This document shows positions 1 through 63,904 of a DNA stretch of 64,000 nucleotides, one piece after another. Position 1 is the stretch's first letter, and the number at the start of each line of letters is the position of its first letter. A model generated the notes under the pieces. That model was not told where the DNA came from. It searched no databases and was given only the letters and a program-made list of their open reading frames with translations. Made by a program: the position numbers and the translations under genes. The DNA lies in assembly GCA_037783545.1 (NCBI GenBank), contig JBBELK010000376.1, positions 1 through 64,000 of the forward strand. Reading direction: 5' to 3'. The stretch comes from Henricia sp. BOLD:AAB3569. Taxonomy: Eukaryota > Echinodermata > Asteroidea > Spinulosida > Echinasteridae.

Positions 1-79
1 GGGACGGGAATTACGGTTAATTCAGAAACCGGTTTTCAATTTTTTCGGTTAAACGGTAACCGGTTAAACGTCCCACCCC
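1..79 (-). mobile_element. End of a hAT-like repeat, cut by the window edge
   Basis: On the minus strand this stretch starts with GGGGTGGGACGTTTAACCGG and continues with alternating GGTTAACCG-type blocks. Such ends are typical of dispersed hAT-type elements in invertebrates. The rest lies outside the window, so neither the second terminal repeat nor a target duplication can be seen. A short open frame on the minus strand (17-277) crosses it but resembles no protein I recognise. Confidence 0.3.
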
Positions 80-914
80 TATATGACTACTTAATTTTAA
101 ATTATCAACATGCGTAATGTTGTCAGTCATTCCATCAGTCAACTTACGGGCCTTCACATGTTTCTCTAGCTCTGCGATCAAGAAGTTCTTCATTACAAGG
201 TCATGCAGGAGAATGGTGGTCCTTGTAAGATGCCTTATGAAGAGAAATTCAAGGATTCTTCTGCGCTGTGCTGTCACTCATGGCACGGCTTCTCACAACT
301 CTTTCTTCAGTTTCCTCGAAGACAAACTTTGAAGTCCAAGTTACTGTAAATGACATTAAAGCCAGGAAGCCTTGAAGATTGTGTCCACCAATAACTGATA
401 CCTGACTTAGCCCAGACCTTGTGTACAAAACATACGAGACTGGCTAAAAAAAATGTTTTTTTTTAATCTCAAATTTTCTTACTCCTAAAAATGTTTTTTT
501 TAATTATCAAATCTGCAGTTATTTATGTTTTGATACAGAAAAGTCATGATGATTTGAAGGACAAGATATATGGGTTTAATAACCTCTGAAGTCTGGGTAA
601 GAGTTAAGAAGTTTGATCAGATGTTTACTGCTTAAAATGACTCATCAAGCATTGGTACAGATTTGATGGAAAAACCAAAATTTTTAGTAAATCTCATATG
701 TTTTGTACAGAAGGTAGTAAGTCATGTCAACTACTCCATTCTTTCCCTTCTCCCATGCACTGGTATATTAATAGTTTATATGAATAATTTTGCCCCAGGG
801 GTAGGAATTTTTTAGTATCAAAAAGTGACAATCCCAATTTCTTGGGAGAGGGGGTGGGAGAAGAGGGGCATAAGAATTGAGAAGTTGATCAATAATACCA
901 TCAGTGTCTTTTAG
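80..914. other. Non-coding stretch without recognised gene
   Basis: AT-rich sequence with short homopolymer runs. I see no convincing exon, RNA gene or paired terminal repeat here. The end of the stretch runs into the GGGG-rich dispersed repeat that follows. Confidence 0.4.
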
Positions 915-1140
915 TTTTATACACCTATCAATTGTTCCCACCCCCTCCCCCTCCCCCTCCCCCCGGGCTGCCCCAGAGGTGGGGATTGTCACTTTTCGCG
1001 TGACAAAATCCCCACCCCTGGGGCACAATTTAGGTGACAAAATGTGCATTTATGCACAAACAATTGTATTTCAATGGGTCAAAATCCCTGCACCCTGGGG
1101 CACGAAAAATGTGACCAAACCCCCACCTAAGAATTAAAAG
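915..1140 (+). repeat. Dispersed CCCC/GGGGCA repeat, copy 1
   Basis: The unit is built from degenerate blocks of the form GACAAAATCCCCACCC followed by TGGGGCA. The same order of blocks, in reverse orientation, occurs at 59157-59415 and 61671-61926 inside the two large TA-flanked elements. The family therefore exists both alone and as an internal part of a larger element. It has no coding capacity that I can see. Confidence 0.55.
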
Positions 1141-1779
1141 GGGGAGTAAAATATTTGACGATTTTCTTAGAAAACAGGGATTTTTCAAAAGTGAGAAGCC
1201 ATGCATGGTCATTTCCCCAAGAACAAATTGTTACCTAACCAAGTGACCAGTAATTCGTACCTAGTTTTCCTTTCTGGCAGCTCTTTGTGTGTGTCTTGAT
1301 GGTGTGGAATTTCATGCATGTCGGCCTCAATAGCGCTGCGCGGTAGATCGCGAAACCTGTAGCTCATCCGTATCTTTTCAGTTAATTTCCTTTGTCCAAA
1401 CCAAACGTTGCCTCTTATGAATTCCTTTATCTTTCTATTTGGCATTATGCTACACCCAAAACGCTACAATTTAACTCAAAAGCTGAGAAAGATGATGCTC
1501 AATCGCGTATCGCCATATAAACATGTGCACGTAAATATCGACTCACTTGCTCTGGCCTCCGACGTCTGTCATGCGCATGCGTGCATATATTTGAATTTAT
1601 TAGTGAACTGGTCTATTTCCATGTACATGCATGAGCTCATCAGAAAAAAGTTGCTTTTGATATTCATGACAGTTTGACATGGCAGGGAATCAGTGCTTTA
1701 AACTTATGTATGTACATGTATTACATGTATGTACGTATGTTCGTGTCACTGTTATGCTACAGTCACACGGCCATGTTAC

Positions 1780-2085
1780 GGACCTGCGGATGCCTGCGTA
1801 TATTTGGATAATGAAAATGCGTAATTTTTAACCCCAATACGGAAATTTGAGCAAAAGTTACCTATATTCTGCGGACGATACGGATTAGTTACGGATGTTA
1901 CGTATGAATTACGGATGTTACGGGTAAAACCTGCGGATGAACCCATCCGCTGCCAACCCGCTGACACATGTTACTGACGACTTACGGATGACTTACGGAT
2001 TTTACGGATGACTTACGGACGATACGGATGACTTACGGACGATACGGATGACTTACGGACGATACGGATAAGTTACGCTCGTGTC
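1780..2085. repeat. Left subterminal motif array of the Harbinger element
   Basis: The array contains repeated ACTTACGGA(C/T)GATACGG units of about 18-20 bp, clearest between 1975 and 2075. Repeats of this kind next to the terminal repeat are plausible transposase or accessory-protein binding sites in Harbinger elements; that role is inferred. Confidence 0.7.
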
Positions 2086-3326
2086 TGCGCATGTCGGCTT
2101 CCTCTGGCGTCCGCACCATCCGCGGATGCCTGGTCTCTCAGGAGGTTGTGGATGCACAGGCAGGCGAGGACGATGGTCTCCACTGTGGAAGGCACCTGTG
2201 CCATAGCACTCAGAAGACACCGGAATCTGTTTGCAAGAATGCCAAAGGCATTCTCCACACATCTCCTGGCTCTGGAAAGTCTATAGTTAAATATCCTCTC
2301 CTCCATGGTCAGTGGCTTGGCACCAAAAGGCTTCATCAGGGTGGTGCGTAGTGCAAATGCAGCGTCAGCAATCACGAAATAAGGGATGTCTCGATCGTCA
2401 TGAGGCAGTGGCTCATCTGGTGGTATTCCAATGTTCTCATCGTCAATTGCCTCTTTCAGACTGCACGTGTTCCAAATCTGGGCATCAGAACTCGCACCAC
2501 CTGCTCCCACCTCCACCCACCGGAACTTGTAGTTGCCATCAACCAGGGCAAGGAGTACAATCGAGTTGTACCCCTTATAGTTGTAGAACTGGGAGCCACA
2601 GTTCGCGGGTGCCTTGATGCGGATGTGCTTGCCATCTAAGGCTCCCAGGCAATGGTGGAAGTTCCACCGGTCGGAGAAGGTCTGGGCAATGCCCTTCCAC
2701 CCCTCTGGAGTAGATGGGTTGCTGATGGTCTCCTCGCCATACTCAGCGTAGATGGCCTGACACACGTCCAACACCAAGAGTGAGATGGTGTTGTGGGGTA
2801 CATAGAATAGGTACATCAGGCTGTGGTAGGAGTCCCCACTGGCAAGGTAGCGCATGGTGATGGCGACCTTCAAGCCTACTGGAAGGGCCTTCCTGTACCA
2901 GGTATCATACTTCTGTAAGCGAGGAGTGAGGCGGGTGACCATTTCGGCAAACATGGCAGGTGTGATGCGGGTGAAGTTGCGGAAGCCCTGAACATCCTCA
3001 TTGCGTAGCAGGTGCATCAGGTTACCATAGGCACCCTGGTGTGGTCGCAATGTGATCCAGTGACGAACCCAACACATCCTCTCTTTTCTCCTTTCAAGGA
3101 TGGCTTGCATCTTGGCCATCAGGATCTTCATCTGCATCTGATTGTGTTGGATGGCCATCAAACAATCCAGCAACACAAGGCGGCGTTCTCTCTCCATCTT
3201 GAGTGACCTGTGAAAGTCTACAGTTGAAGAACTGACAATGATGAGGATGCTGGCAGCATCCAGGGTTGCATACCCAAGTGAAGACCATTTGGCATGGGCG
3301 ACATCCGCCGAAATGAAAGAAGACAT
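2073..3326 (-). CDS. PIF/Harbinger transposase, DDE_Tnp_4 type (HARBI1-like)
   Basis: An uninterrupted 417-residue protein that would catalyse cut-and-paste transposition in the nucleus. The N-terminal third holds a helical, DNA-binding-like region (LMHLLRNEDVQGFRNFTRIT). The nuclease core follows, with the first catalytic Asp in GALDGKHIRI, the conserved FYNYKGYNSIVLLALVD strand, a second Asp in VIADAAFALR, and the Glu in RCVENAFGILANRF. It ends with the usual CLCIHNLLRD. Length and motif order match full-length family members. It is the only gene in the element and lies between the subterminal arrays. The 3' end, which overlaps the right edge of the left array, reads into an Arg/Ala-rich tail. 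Whether it is active cannot be judged, but no stop or frameshift is present, suggesting a young copy. Confidence 0.92.
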   Translation of the reverse strand: MSSFISADVAHAKWSSLGYATLDAASILIIVSSSTVDFHRSLKMERERRLVLLDCLMAIQHNQMQMKILMAKMQAILERRKERMCWVRHWITLRPHQGAYGNLMHLLRNEDVQGFRNFTRITPAMFAEMVTRLTPRLQKYDTWYRKALPVGLKVAITMRYLASGDSYHSLMYLFYVPHNTISLLVLDVCQAIYAEYGEETISNPSTPEGWKGIAQTFSDRWNFHHCLGALDGKHIRIKAPANCGSQFYNYKGYNSIVLLALVDGNYKFRWVEVGAGGASSDAQIWNTCSLKEAIDDENIGIPPDEPLPHDDRDIPYFVIADAAFALRTTLMKPFGAKPLTMEERIFNYRLSRARRCVENAFGILANRFRCLLSAMAQVPSTVETIVLACLCIHNLLRDQASADGADARGSRHAQTRA

Positions 3327-3334
3327 AGGTAAAA

Positions 3335-3840
3335 ATTCCGCATATTATCCGTATCTCAACCGTAACATACATATCCAATCCGTAACATCCGTATCCCATC
3401 CGTAATATCCGTATCCCATCCGCAAGCATACGCAATTACCGCAAGTCCTATCGTAATATCCGCAATATATATGTCAAAAATACGTTAAACATACGTAACT
3501 CCTACGTAATAGTGTTTACGTATCCCTATGTATCCGCAGGCATCCGCACACCCGACAAAGTGTGCGGATCAGTTACGTATCTAACGTATCCTGCGGATGA
3601 GTTTACGTATCTTACGTATGAGTTACGTATTTTACGTATGGATAACGTATATTCAGCGGATGCTTACGTATATTTCATCCGCAGCAAAATTTTGAGATTT
3701 TCAAAATTCCGCTGCGGATCTGCGTATGTCTGCGGATCCTGCGGATTGAATTACAGATGGATACGGATGCTTACGGATGATACGGATCCTTGCGGATGCT
3801 TACGGACTTTTATCCGTAAGCATCCGCAGCTACCGTAAGT
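3335..3840. repeat. Right subterminal motif array of the Harbinger element
   Basis: A dense run of CCGTAACATCCGTATCC-type units (3350-3425), then TTACGTATC and GCGGATGCTTACGG units up to the terminal repeat. The motifs are related to those of the left array, so both sides could bind the same protein. The array lies upstream of the transposase start and may also contain its promoter; that is inference. Confidence 0.7.
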
Positions 3841-3861
3841 GGCCGTGTGACTGTGCCATTA

Positions 3862-4439
3862 CATACATTCAATTCAGTACAATTAAATTTATTTATTAAT
3901 CACATTAAAAATGTGAAATTTGTTCTCCCAGTGTACATCTTTAAAACAACAAAAATAATACAATACAATACTATCACCAGTCACTAAAAACACACCACAC
4001 AAATTACTAGAAAATGGCTCCTCACATGCACAATGGGACAATTAAGGCAAGGAGAAATTATTGTGGCCACAAATATCAAACCACTATATTGCATCACCGT
4101 CTTAATATTATGTGATAAAATTAGACTTAAAAACCTGAATTGCCCACGGTAAAAACGAGGACCTAAACCTATTTGTTTTGAGATTATTAAGTTGTCTCAC
4201 TCTACCAGTCGGACTGGTTCACAACAATAAATGGATGAAGAGGGTGTGTTCTGTCAGACATAATTTCGTTAAATTTTGTACCGAGCAACTCCATTGCAAT
4301 ATCTTGAATACCCTGAATGTCTATCCCAATGATCCTCTTTGCCTGTTTGTCAATACGTTGAAGTTTCCCCCGGTTATTTATTTATTTATTTTTTTCCTCA
4401 AAACCTCCAAAAATGGAGAAGATAAAAGATAAAAGTACA
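3862..4439. other. Non-coding stretch, AT-rich
   Basis: I see no exon, RNA gene or repeat boundary with support here. Poly-A/T-rich sequence near 4375-4395 adjoins the 3' side of the LINE remnant that follows on the minus strand. Confidence 0.4.
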
Positions 4440-4549
4440 TCAAATTTACAGTAAAAGGGGCATAAACACGTAATTAAATAAACAGGATAACCCTGACACT
4501 CTCGGACGACCCCCAGACCATACTGACAAAGTATAAAACAAAAGGATTG

Positions 4550-4921
4550 TCAGAACGATCTGAGTAGCCGACCGAGAGTATCAAGATCATCACATTCAAG
4601 AAACTGGTTACGAAACAAAACTGTTTTGACACTATCACAAATACCATGGTTGACGCAGTTTACGTACTTAAAGTCAGAGTTAAAATTCCGTCTGAAAGAA
4701 GGACTAATAATGCAATTAAGCAGTGAAAAATCCTTGTACAAGCTAAAACTGTTTTTAACTCTATCAATTAAAGTATTCTTATAATAAGCAAAATCATCGC
4801 TGGCCTCGCAATTTAGAAGGTGAGCATAAAAAGACCTAGCCTTGGAAGTACTGTTAAAAATCTGACATACAAGATTAAGTTGGAATGTGGACAAAATATC
4901 ATTGATCTTACATAAATTCAA
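4550..4921 (-). pseudogene. C-terminal fragment of the decayed LINE protein
   Basis: A 123-residue open frame downstream of the reverse-transcriptase remnant in the same orientation. It has a mixed helical composition (LVCQIFNSTSKARSFYAHLL) as in the post-RT region of CR1-like LINEs. It is out of frame with the sequence upstream. I read it as the tail of the same element and not a host gene. Confidence 0.5.
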
Positions 4922-5079
4922 ACCATGTAAGATAGGCGTAGTTTTACAGTACTTCTGAAGGATTTAACAAGCTTACCCTGTGTTTTTTCAAGATTTTGGA
5001 AAGATGTGGCATTGAAATTAACACACCGACATCCATATATAAGAACAGGAGTCAGAGCTGTGTTCCAAACATGAGTTTT

Positions 5080-5713
5080 AACTCAGGTTGAACTGCCGTT
5101 CCTACACATGCCAACACATAGCTGGAATCCAACCGTCTGACCTGAGGAGGAAGTCACAGACTATGGCCTTGACTCGACGGGCTTTGAACCCAAACCACCT
5201 TCTTCATGAAGTTGTCAACAGAGACTTACAGCAACCTCGCCTGAAGTCACGGCATCCATTTGCACCAGAGGCACAGAGTTTGATTCAACATGCACAAACT
5301 AGGGAGACATCTGCTAACTGGATTAGCAATGCATGGTGTCGACGATGGCAGTCGTCATCCTCACCCTTGAAGAACTATGTCCATGAAACATCTAAAAGTA
5401 GCCCTGGCTCGGATTTGCCACGCCATGCGTGGGTGAAACTTAACCGCTTGCGTACAGGTGTGGGCCGCTTCAAGGCCAGCATGCATAGATGGGGCCTCGC
5501 CCAGAGCCCAGCTTGTGAGTGTGGAGAGGATGAGCAAACGGCAGATCATATCATCAATGTATGTCATCTCCATCGTCCCCCATGTGGAGCTCTGGGTCTG
5601 TCTGAAGTTGATGTTCCTACACGTGACTGGCTGCTCAATAGCAGACTTGAGATCTGACCCTGCCTTCGTTTGGAGCATTCGAAAGAAGAAGACATTGCAA
5701 TGAATAAAAAGCC
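5080..5713 (+). mobile_element. 5'-truncated LINE inserted into the other LINE
   Basis: A plus-strand fragment interrupts the minus-strand LINE between its YLGVV block and its post-RT block, so it inserted later. It has lost everything upstream of the last part of the polymerase protein, as is usual for LINE insertions that stop early in reverse transcription. It ends in ATGAATAAAAAG, an AATAAA-like 3' end. No clean target duplication is visible. Confidence 0.7.
5088..5657 (+). pseudogene. C-terminal part of a LINE ORF2 protein with CCHC-like zinc motif
   Basis: An open 189-residue frame covering only the protein tail. It shows the block HAWVKLNRLRTGVGRFKASM followed by HRWGLAQSPACECGEDEQTA and DHIINVCHLH. 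Together these give the spacing Cys-X-Cys-X8-His-X4-Cys, a zinc knuckle-like tail common in invertebrate LINE proteins. The frame is still open, which suggests a recent insertion, but without the polymerase it cannot function. Confidence 0.75.
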
Positions 5714-6959
5714 TTTTGACATTTACGAATTCTTTCCTCATAATGCAAATTAGGTTTCAGATCCTTTGACATAACAACACCCAAGTAAGTAATGGAGTCA
5801 GTGCATGATATTGAGTTTACTTTAATTCAGAACCCAAAAAGGGTCCGATGATAAAGTGTTCTTACCAAAGATAGTACAAATCGTTTTACTTGGGTTGAAA
5901 CCCAGACCATGTGATGTAATATAGTCATTAGCATAATCAATAAGCTTTGGAGACCCAGTGACAGTCAGACTAGAAAGCAACAAATCATCAGCATAGCAGA
6001 AATCATTAAAGCTGGATTGGGCAATAACAATACCACATTCTCAGAAACGAGATCTCTATAAAACATATTAAAAATGAAAGGAGATGATAACCCTCCTTGT
6101 CTGGTGCCTTTACAAATATTGTCACATAACTTATCGAAAATGACATCATGGGGGATTGCATCAAATGCCCCCTCTGCATCGAGAGAGCAACAGAAAACAG
6201 TAGAGCCTTTATTAACACAGTAATTCATGACGTCGTTGACTGTGGCTGCGGCCATGGCTGTCCCCCTCCCATTAACAAAACCAAATTGCAGAGGGTCAAA
6301 CTTCACATTTGCATTCAAAAATCTTGGAAAAAGTATTAGAAACAATAATTGGACGATAATAGAGGGTGTGTTATGTCGAGAAAGTGAATTAAACCAAGAA
6401 ATACAACAAAAAACTAAAATTTACTGTATCGTACTTTGATAAAACAATTTCAGGATCCTATAGCTTACATTAAAATATGTTAACATTCTTAAAAAAAATA
6501 CAGACGCTGGTTGGCTTTCTTACAAATGCTGTACATGTACGTATACATACGTGTCCTTGGGATACATGTACTCGTATTTGCCCCGAATCTACTTCGTACA
6601 TGTATCTCCACCTCGATCGTCGGGGTGTCACATGGTCAACCCCGAATCGTGTGAGTGTGAAAGCAGTGCCGTTAGTCAGTCGTTGAACTGGGAATCGCTG
6701 TAGTGTCGGGAGTATCATGGAGGGTCTAGGAACATTTGAGGGGGTGTCGGGAGTAACGTGCCATTATCGTGCAAGAATCCTACAAGAGTCCTTGATGGAT
6801 CATGATCGGAAAGGATACGTGTTAGAATCATTTATAAACATTTTTAGTTATCCCACGAGCACGAGTGGAATACGGCATAATGTAGTGCGTAACGAATTTA
6901 TCTTCAAGCAAACTTGACGCATACACACATGGGTGGAAGCGCATGCAGAGAATCTCGCA

Positions 6960-7030
6960 CATGACAACCACATAGACTGCCGAAGTGAATACATCATCTT
7001 TTGTTAGTTGCCTAGGCAATAGACAAGTTG
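6960..7030 (-). repeat. Fragment of a short TIR element with CCGAAGTG ends
   Basis: The block ATAGACTGCCGAAGTGAATA followed by TTGCCTAGGCAA matches the right half of the miniature element at 7936-8109. Only one end is present, so this is a relic or a deletion product. Confidence 0.45.
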
Positions 7031-7075
7031 CGTGATAGATAAATTGCATAAATCCTAGAGTCCCGCCCTCGCGCT

Positions 7076-7547
7076 GTGGCACTCGCGTACCTAGTGAGCC
7101 TAGCACTATCTGGCAAATCGGGTCATTTCCAGGTGGTGCAAGCTGTGCGGTACCTGGAATACCTCGAACATTACTCTAATCTATGCATTTTTAAGCTGGA
7201 CCATCCATTGAAATAAAAATGTTAAAACATGTACTCATCCTGAATTTTCGTTAAAATAACGAAATACATGTATAACGTGTTTTTAAAACTTTGAAAGCTG
7301 GACCGTTTCCAAGCTGCAATGATGTATTCAAGAAAGTAGAGAAAAGACTTTGGGTTATGTGACTGGTTTGAAGTTGCCGATCAACATGTTCAATCAACAT
7401 GGTCCAGCTTAAAAATACATAGAGTAATGCAGGTATTCCAGGTACCGCAGGGTTACCATGTACCACCAATGTGCACCACCTGGAAACGACCCGATTTGCC
7501 AGGTACATGTAATAGCATGGTGCTTGACTCACTCGTACGCGAGCACA
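7076..7547. mobile_element. Foldback miniature element with long inverted arms
   Basis: The left arm (7076-7207) and right arm (7399-7547) are inverted copies. GGCAAATCGGGTC near 7114 pairs with GACCCGATTTGCC near 7489, and TTTAAGCTGGACCAT pairs with ATGGTCCAGCTTAAA. The arms are about 100-130 bp and enclose a spacer of about 190 bp. There is no coding capacity. The right end abuts the CAGGGTGTCC element. Confidence 0.65.
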
Positions 7548-7935
7548 TACAGGGTGTCCATAAAAAAAGGAAACCCATCTGTAAATGCAAATTATCAGAA
7601 ATCTGTGCAATATTTCAAAAAGAGGTGTGTACAATTAATGTATGTAGGGAAAGTCCAGACTCCTCTGTCCAATGGTACCAAAGTCATTACATGTAACTGT
7701 CATGCATGACGGAGCAAACATGGCCATCATGAAAGGTGGTAAAATCATCACTAGTGTGACAAGTTATTTTCCTGTGTGGTAATCTTAAACCTTAATGTTG
7801 CTGTTACATAATGTTTGATGGTAGGGCCTGCATCATTGTGTAATTGGTTGGGCAGTAACTCCATTATGTAATAATTTTTGACCAGAAACATTTCCAAGCA
7901 CAGACACAGTTCAAAATTTACCAAGTGACATGGTT

Positions 7936-8109
7936 CAATAGACAGCCGAAGTGTGACGTGCGTTGCCATGGCAATTGGATCTAAACTATCATGGCCGTCG
8001 GGAAAAGTACCATTGGAAAAGCACTGGGACACGGTTGAGTGATTTTTAGTTTAGATCCAATTGCCTAGGCAACCAACAAAAGGTGACGTATTCACTTCGG
8101 CAGTCTATT
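7936..8109. mobile_element. 174-bp miniature TIR element nested in the mariner-type element
   Basis: Ends CAATAGACAGCCGAAGTG and CACTTCGGCAGTCTATTG form a nearly perfect inverted repeat. Inner blocks TTGGATCTAAACTA and TAGTTTAGATCCAA also pair, so most of the element folds back. It directly abuts the transposase fragment and has probably removed or displaced its start codon. No convincing target duplication is visible. Confidence 0.65.
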
Positions 8110-8362
8110 GACAACTGAGCAGAGAGCGTTTGTGGTTAAACAGTACCATGAAACAAGAAGTTTCATTGCAATTCAAGAGGCCTTTCAGAACCGGTTTCCT
8201 GAGAGGGAGGTACCAACAAAAAAGACCATCTGTAAAAATGTGAAAAAGTATGAAGAACAAGGAACAAGTACATGTATCAACCTCAACAAGGGACACTTTA
8301 GGCGTAGACGAACTGGGAGGTCTGCTGAAAATGTCCAAACTGTAAGGGAGGCCATTAATTGA
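8108..8362 (+). pseudogene. N-terminal helix-turn-helix fragment of a mariner-like transposase
   Basis: About 84 residues read TTEQRAFVVKQYHETRSFIA, then a KKTICKNVKKYEEQG block and an arginine-rich GHFRRRRTGRSAE linker. This order (helix-turn-helix, then basic linker ending in a GR-rich motif) is the DUF4817-type N-terminus seen in transposases of this group. No catalytic DDE/D part follows; the frame ends at 8362, and the inverted terminal repeat starts soon after. The frame has no ATG because the nested miniature element borders it. It is a remnant inside a non-autonomous derivative. Confidence 0.6.
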
Positions 8363-8534
8363 AGCGAACCCTAGAATAAGCTGCTAACTTGTCACAGTGA
8401 TGATATCACCACCTTTCATAATGGCCATGTTTGCTCAGACATGCATGACAGTTACATATGACTTTGGTACCATTGGACAGAGGACAGTCTTGGCTTTCCC
8501 TACATACACATAGGGCCGCCGACATACGGTACAT

Positions 8535-8755
8535 GTAGGATGCTGCACTAGTGACGCCTTGCGCAATCCTATTGAAGCTGCGGGACACTGCTGTTGCTTT
8601 TTGGGGCATTGGACTTGCTTTTAGACTTCCCGGCTCCCTTCCCTAGGTAGGATCGTGAGATCAGAAATCCATCCTGGTTTGAAGCCAAAACCGTGGTCAA
8701 CCATACCAGAGGGAGCTGGGATGCATTGGGCCGCGAGGACAACGGGGACATAATT
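8535..8755 (-). repeat. Dispersed repeat related to 57117-57345
   Basis: Reverse-complement blocks are shared with the copy near 57.2 kb: GCGCAATCCTATTGAAGCT here and TCAATAGGATTGTGCAAGGC there, and GATCGTGAGATCAGAAAT versus ATTTCTGATCTCACGATT. The order is conserved over about 200 bp. No coding sequence is recognisable. It is probably the body of a TIR element. Confidence 0.55.
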
Positions 8756-9690
8756 CCTTCAATACATGTACATGTATATTCTTGTACATGTACATATACA
8801 CAGTACACCCCCTGTGAAAAAAAGGGAGGTTTTCTCTTCAATAGGTATAATAATACATACTGCTTGAAGTGTTTGGACTTGCTGCGGGGAAAACCCTGAT
8901 CAAAGCACCTACATTATTTTTACCCCTGATCATAAGGTTTTATTAAGCCCCGACTGCCTATCAATCGGGGGCCAATTTCATAGAGGCATTTAAGCACAAA
9001 AATGCTTAAGAACAAAAAACTCTTGCTCAGTAGAGTTACCAATGAAATCCTCATGTGATAGAAAGTGTATGAGCAGTGTATGACTGTTTCATTACCATGA
9101 CTATCGCATGATATTTTTGCTGGTAACCTCATTTATCAAGCAAGATTGTAAAAAAAAAACGCCCCTGGGGCATTAAAGTGGAGATTAAAGAAATAGAAAA
9201 ACAAAAAAAAGTACATTTTTTGTGTGTGTGAACAGGGCAATGAGAATGAAAATGCAAGAAACTCAAACCTGACACGCCCATTGTCAAAACCAGCGTTACA
9301 GTTAGCACTATAGTGTCAACATATATGATGCCGCTTTCCCTCTCCCACATCCTTGTGGAGACATGGCTTTGTTCTCGTGCACAAACTCCGAACAATGGCT
9401 TGAATTTGCTAAAAAGTTTCGTCATATCACTCCTATTTCAACCATAATTTTTTTTCTGGAGCTCAAATTTAGACCGAATTCTCCTAATTTCATAATCTAG
9501 AGGACTGAACTATCAGCAAAATTCAAAAATTCCCCTAATTTGAGTAAAATTCAAACTTCTAACTAGTGTCATCCTTGTGGAGACCTTTAAAATTGCCTTG
9601 TGGAGACCTTTACACTCTTTTGTTGCCTTTAGAACCCATGTCTCCACAAGGTACCAAATTTGAGTCGCCTTTGATTTGCATTTTTACACT
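8756..9690. other. Non-coding stretch with ACATGTA tract and isolated repeat end
   Basis: It contains a run of ACATGTACATGT motifs near 8762-8795. A single-sided GGGGCCAATTTCATAGAGG block lies near 8966; its start matches the end of the Harbinger derivative at 47214. I see no exon. Confidence 0.35.
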
Positions 9691-9692
9691 GT

Positions 9693-10162
9693 GTTTACAC
9701 TTGGCCCGAGCTCAGGATCAAGATTGATAAGAATGCGTCATTGATAAGGATGCCTCAGTGTTAACCGCAAACCAATGATTCGGAGTGCTGCATTTACATT
9801 CTGTAGTTGTATATCGAGCGCAGCGCAAGAAGTTGCAGTCAAAGGTGGTGCTCTATGTGTTCATGCACATAGCAGAACAATCTGCTCATGTACAGTGTAC
9901 AAGGCTGCTTGAATTTCGTGGGCTTTTCCCCCGCAACAGCTGTGGAGTGGATGCGGTATAAAGATTAATTGTTTATCTAACCGCAAACTGATCCCGAGCT
10001 CGGGTTTTGACCCTCCGCCGGCGCTAGACCAAAACTCGGGGTCTGATTCAGTGCCAGTTTTGTTTTGGAGAGCGTTTATACTCAGTTTGTGGTCTGAAGC
10101 TGGTCCCGAGCTGGATGTTTGACCCTGAGCTCGGATCAGGCATGTCAGGTGTAAAAAGGGCT
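9693..10162. mobile_element. Possible TIR element with CGAGCTCAGG ends
   Basis: The left end reads TTTACACTTGGCCCGAGCTC and the right end, reversed, reads TTTACACCTGACATGCCTGA then CCGAGCTCAGGGTCAA. Degenerate CCCGAGCTCGGG blocks recur inside (about 9991-10006 and 10110). The terminal similarity is imperfect and no target duplication is obvious, so confidence is moderate at best. Confidence 0.4.
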
Positions 10163-10357
10163 GTTTGATCTCTGCTGATTTCTTTTCTGAAAAACTTAGA
10201 ATTGGCAGGAAATGTTTGAGCACAATTTGAGTAGTTGACCAAGAGAACATGTTGCCAGTAGTTCAATTAAAAAGAGATTGGGGTGTGAATTTAACCTCTT
10301 TTTTTATTATGCAAATATATTCGATCTTTAAACCATGATTGTAATTGTTGGTTTTAG

Positions 10358-63904
<53,547 letters not shown>

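Larger units (their letters stand above)
1755..3858 (-). mobile_element. Complete PIF/Harbinger DNA transposon (2,104 bp)
   Basis: Both ends carry an inverted repeat with core CAGTCACACGGCCA, and the element is flanked by TTA on both sides (1752-1754 and 3859-3861). That is the 3-bp TWA duplication expected of PIF/Harbinger. The centre holds one long transposase frame on the minus strand. Between terminal repeat and gene lie arrays of short TACGGATG and TTACGTAT motifs on both sides. The element appears structurally whole. Autonomous Harbingers usually also encode a MYB-like DNA-binding protein, and I see no second frame for one. Confidence 0.9.
4440..6400 (-). pseudogene. Decayed non-LTR retrotransposon (LINE) reverse transcriptase
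   Basis: Read on the minus strand from about 6390 downwards, the frames give the ordered reverse-transcriptase landmarks YYRPIIVSNTFSKIFE, FGFVNGRGTAMAAATV, DAEGAFDAIPHDVIFD, GTRQGGLSSPFIFN and the A-D-D core at about 5985. A YLGVV block and the start of the post-RT region (THVWNTALTPVLIYG near 5060) follow. The 5' half (endonuclease) is missing, several frameshifts and stops interrupt the frame, and part of the palm domain is deleted near 6110-6140. A second LINE fragment sits inside it. The clade (CR1/L2-like or Jockey-like) is not certain. Confidence 0.8.
7550..8512 (+). mobile_element. Mariner-type element with CAGGGTGTCCATAAAAAAA end
   Basis: The left end starts with CAGGGTGTCC after a TA dinucleotide. 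Sequence at 7650-7745 returns inverted at 8405-8512 (GTACCATTGGACAGAG, ACATGGCCAT), so the element had terminal repeats of nearly 200 bp. The outermost right end is missing. A fragment of a transposase DNA-binding region and a separate miniature element lie inside. A related copy starts at 28244. Confidence 0.65.

Noticed and set aside
1209-1677. Short open frames on both strands between 1.2 and 1.7 kb
   Set aside because: They have no recognisable domain, no splice sites in phase with the receptor gene, and length within chance expectation.
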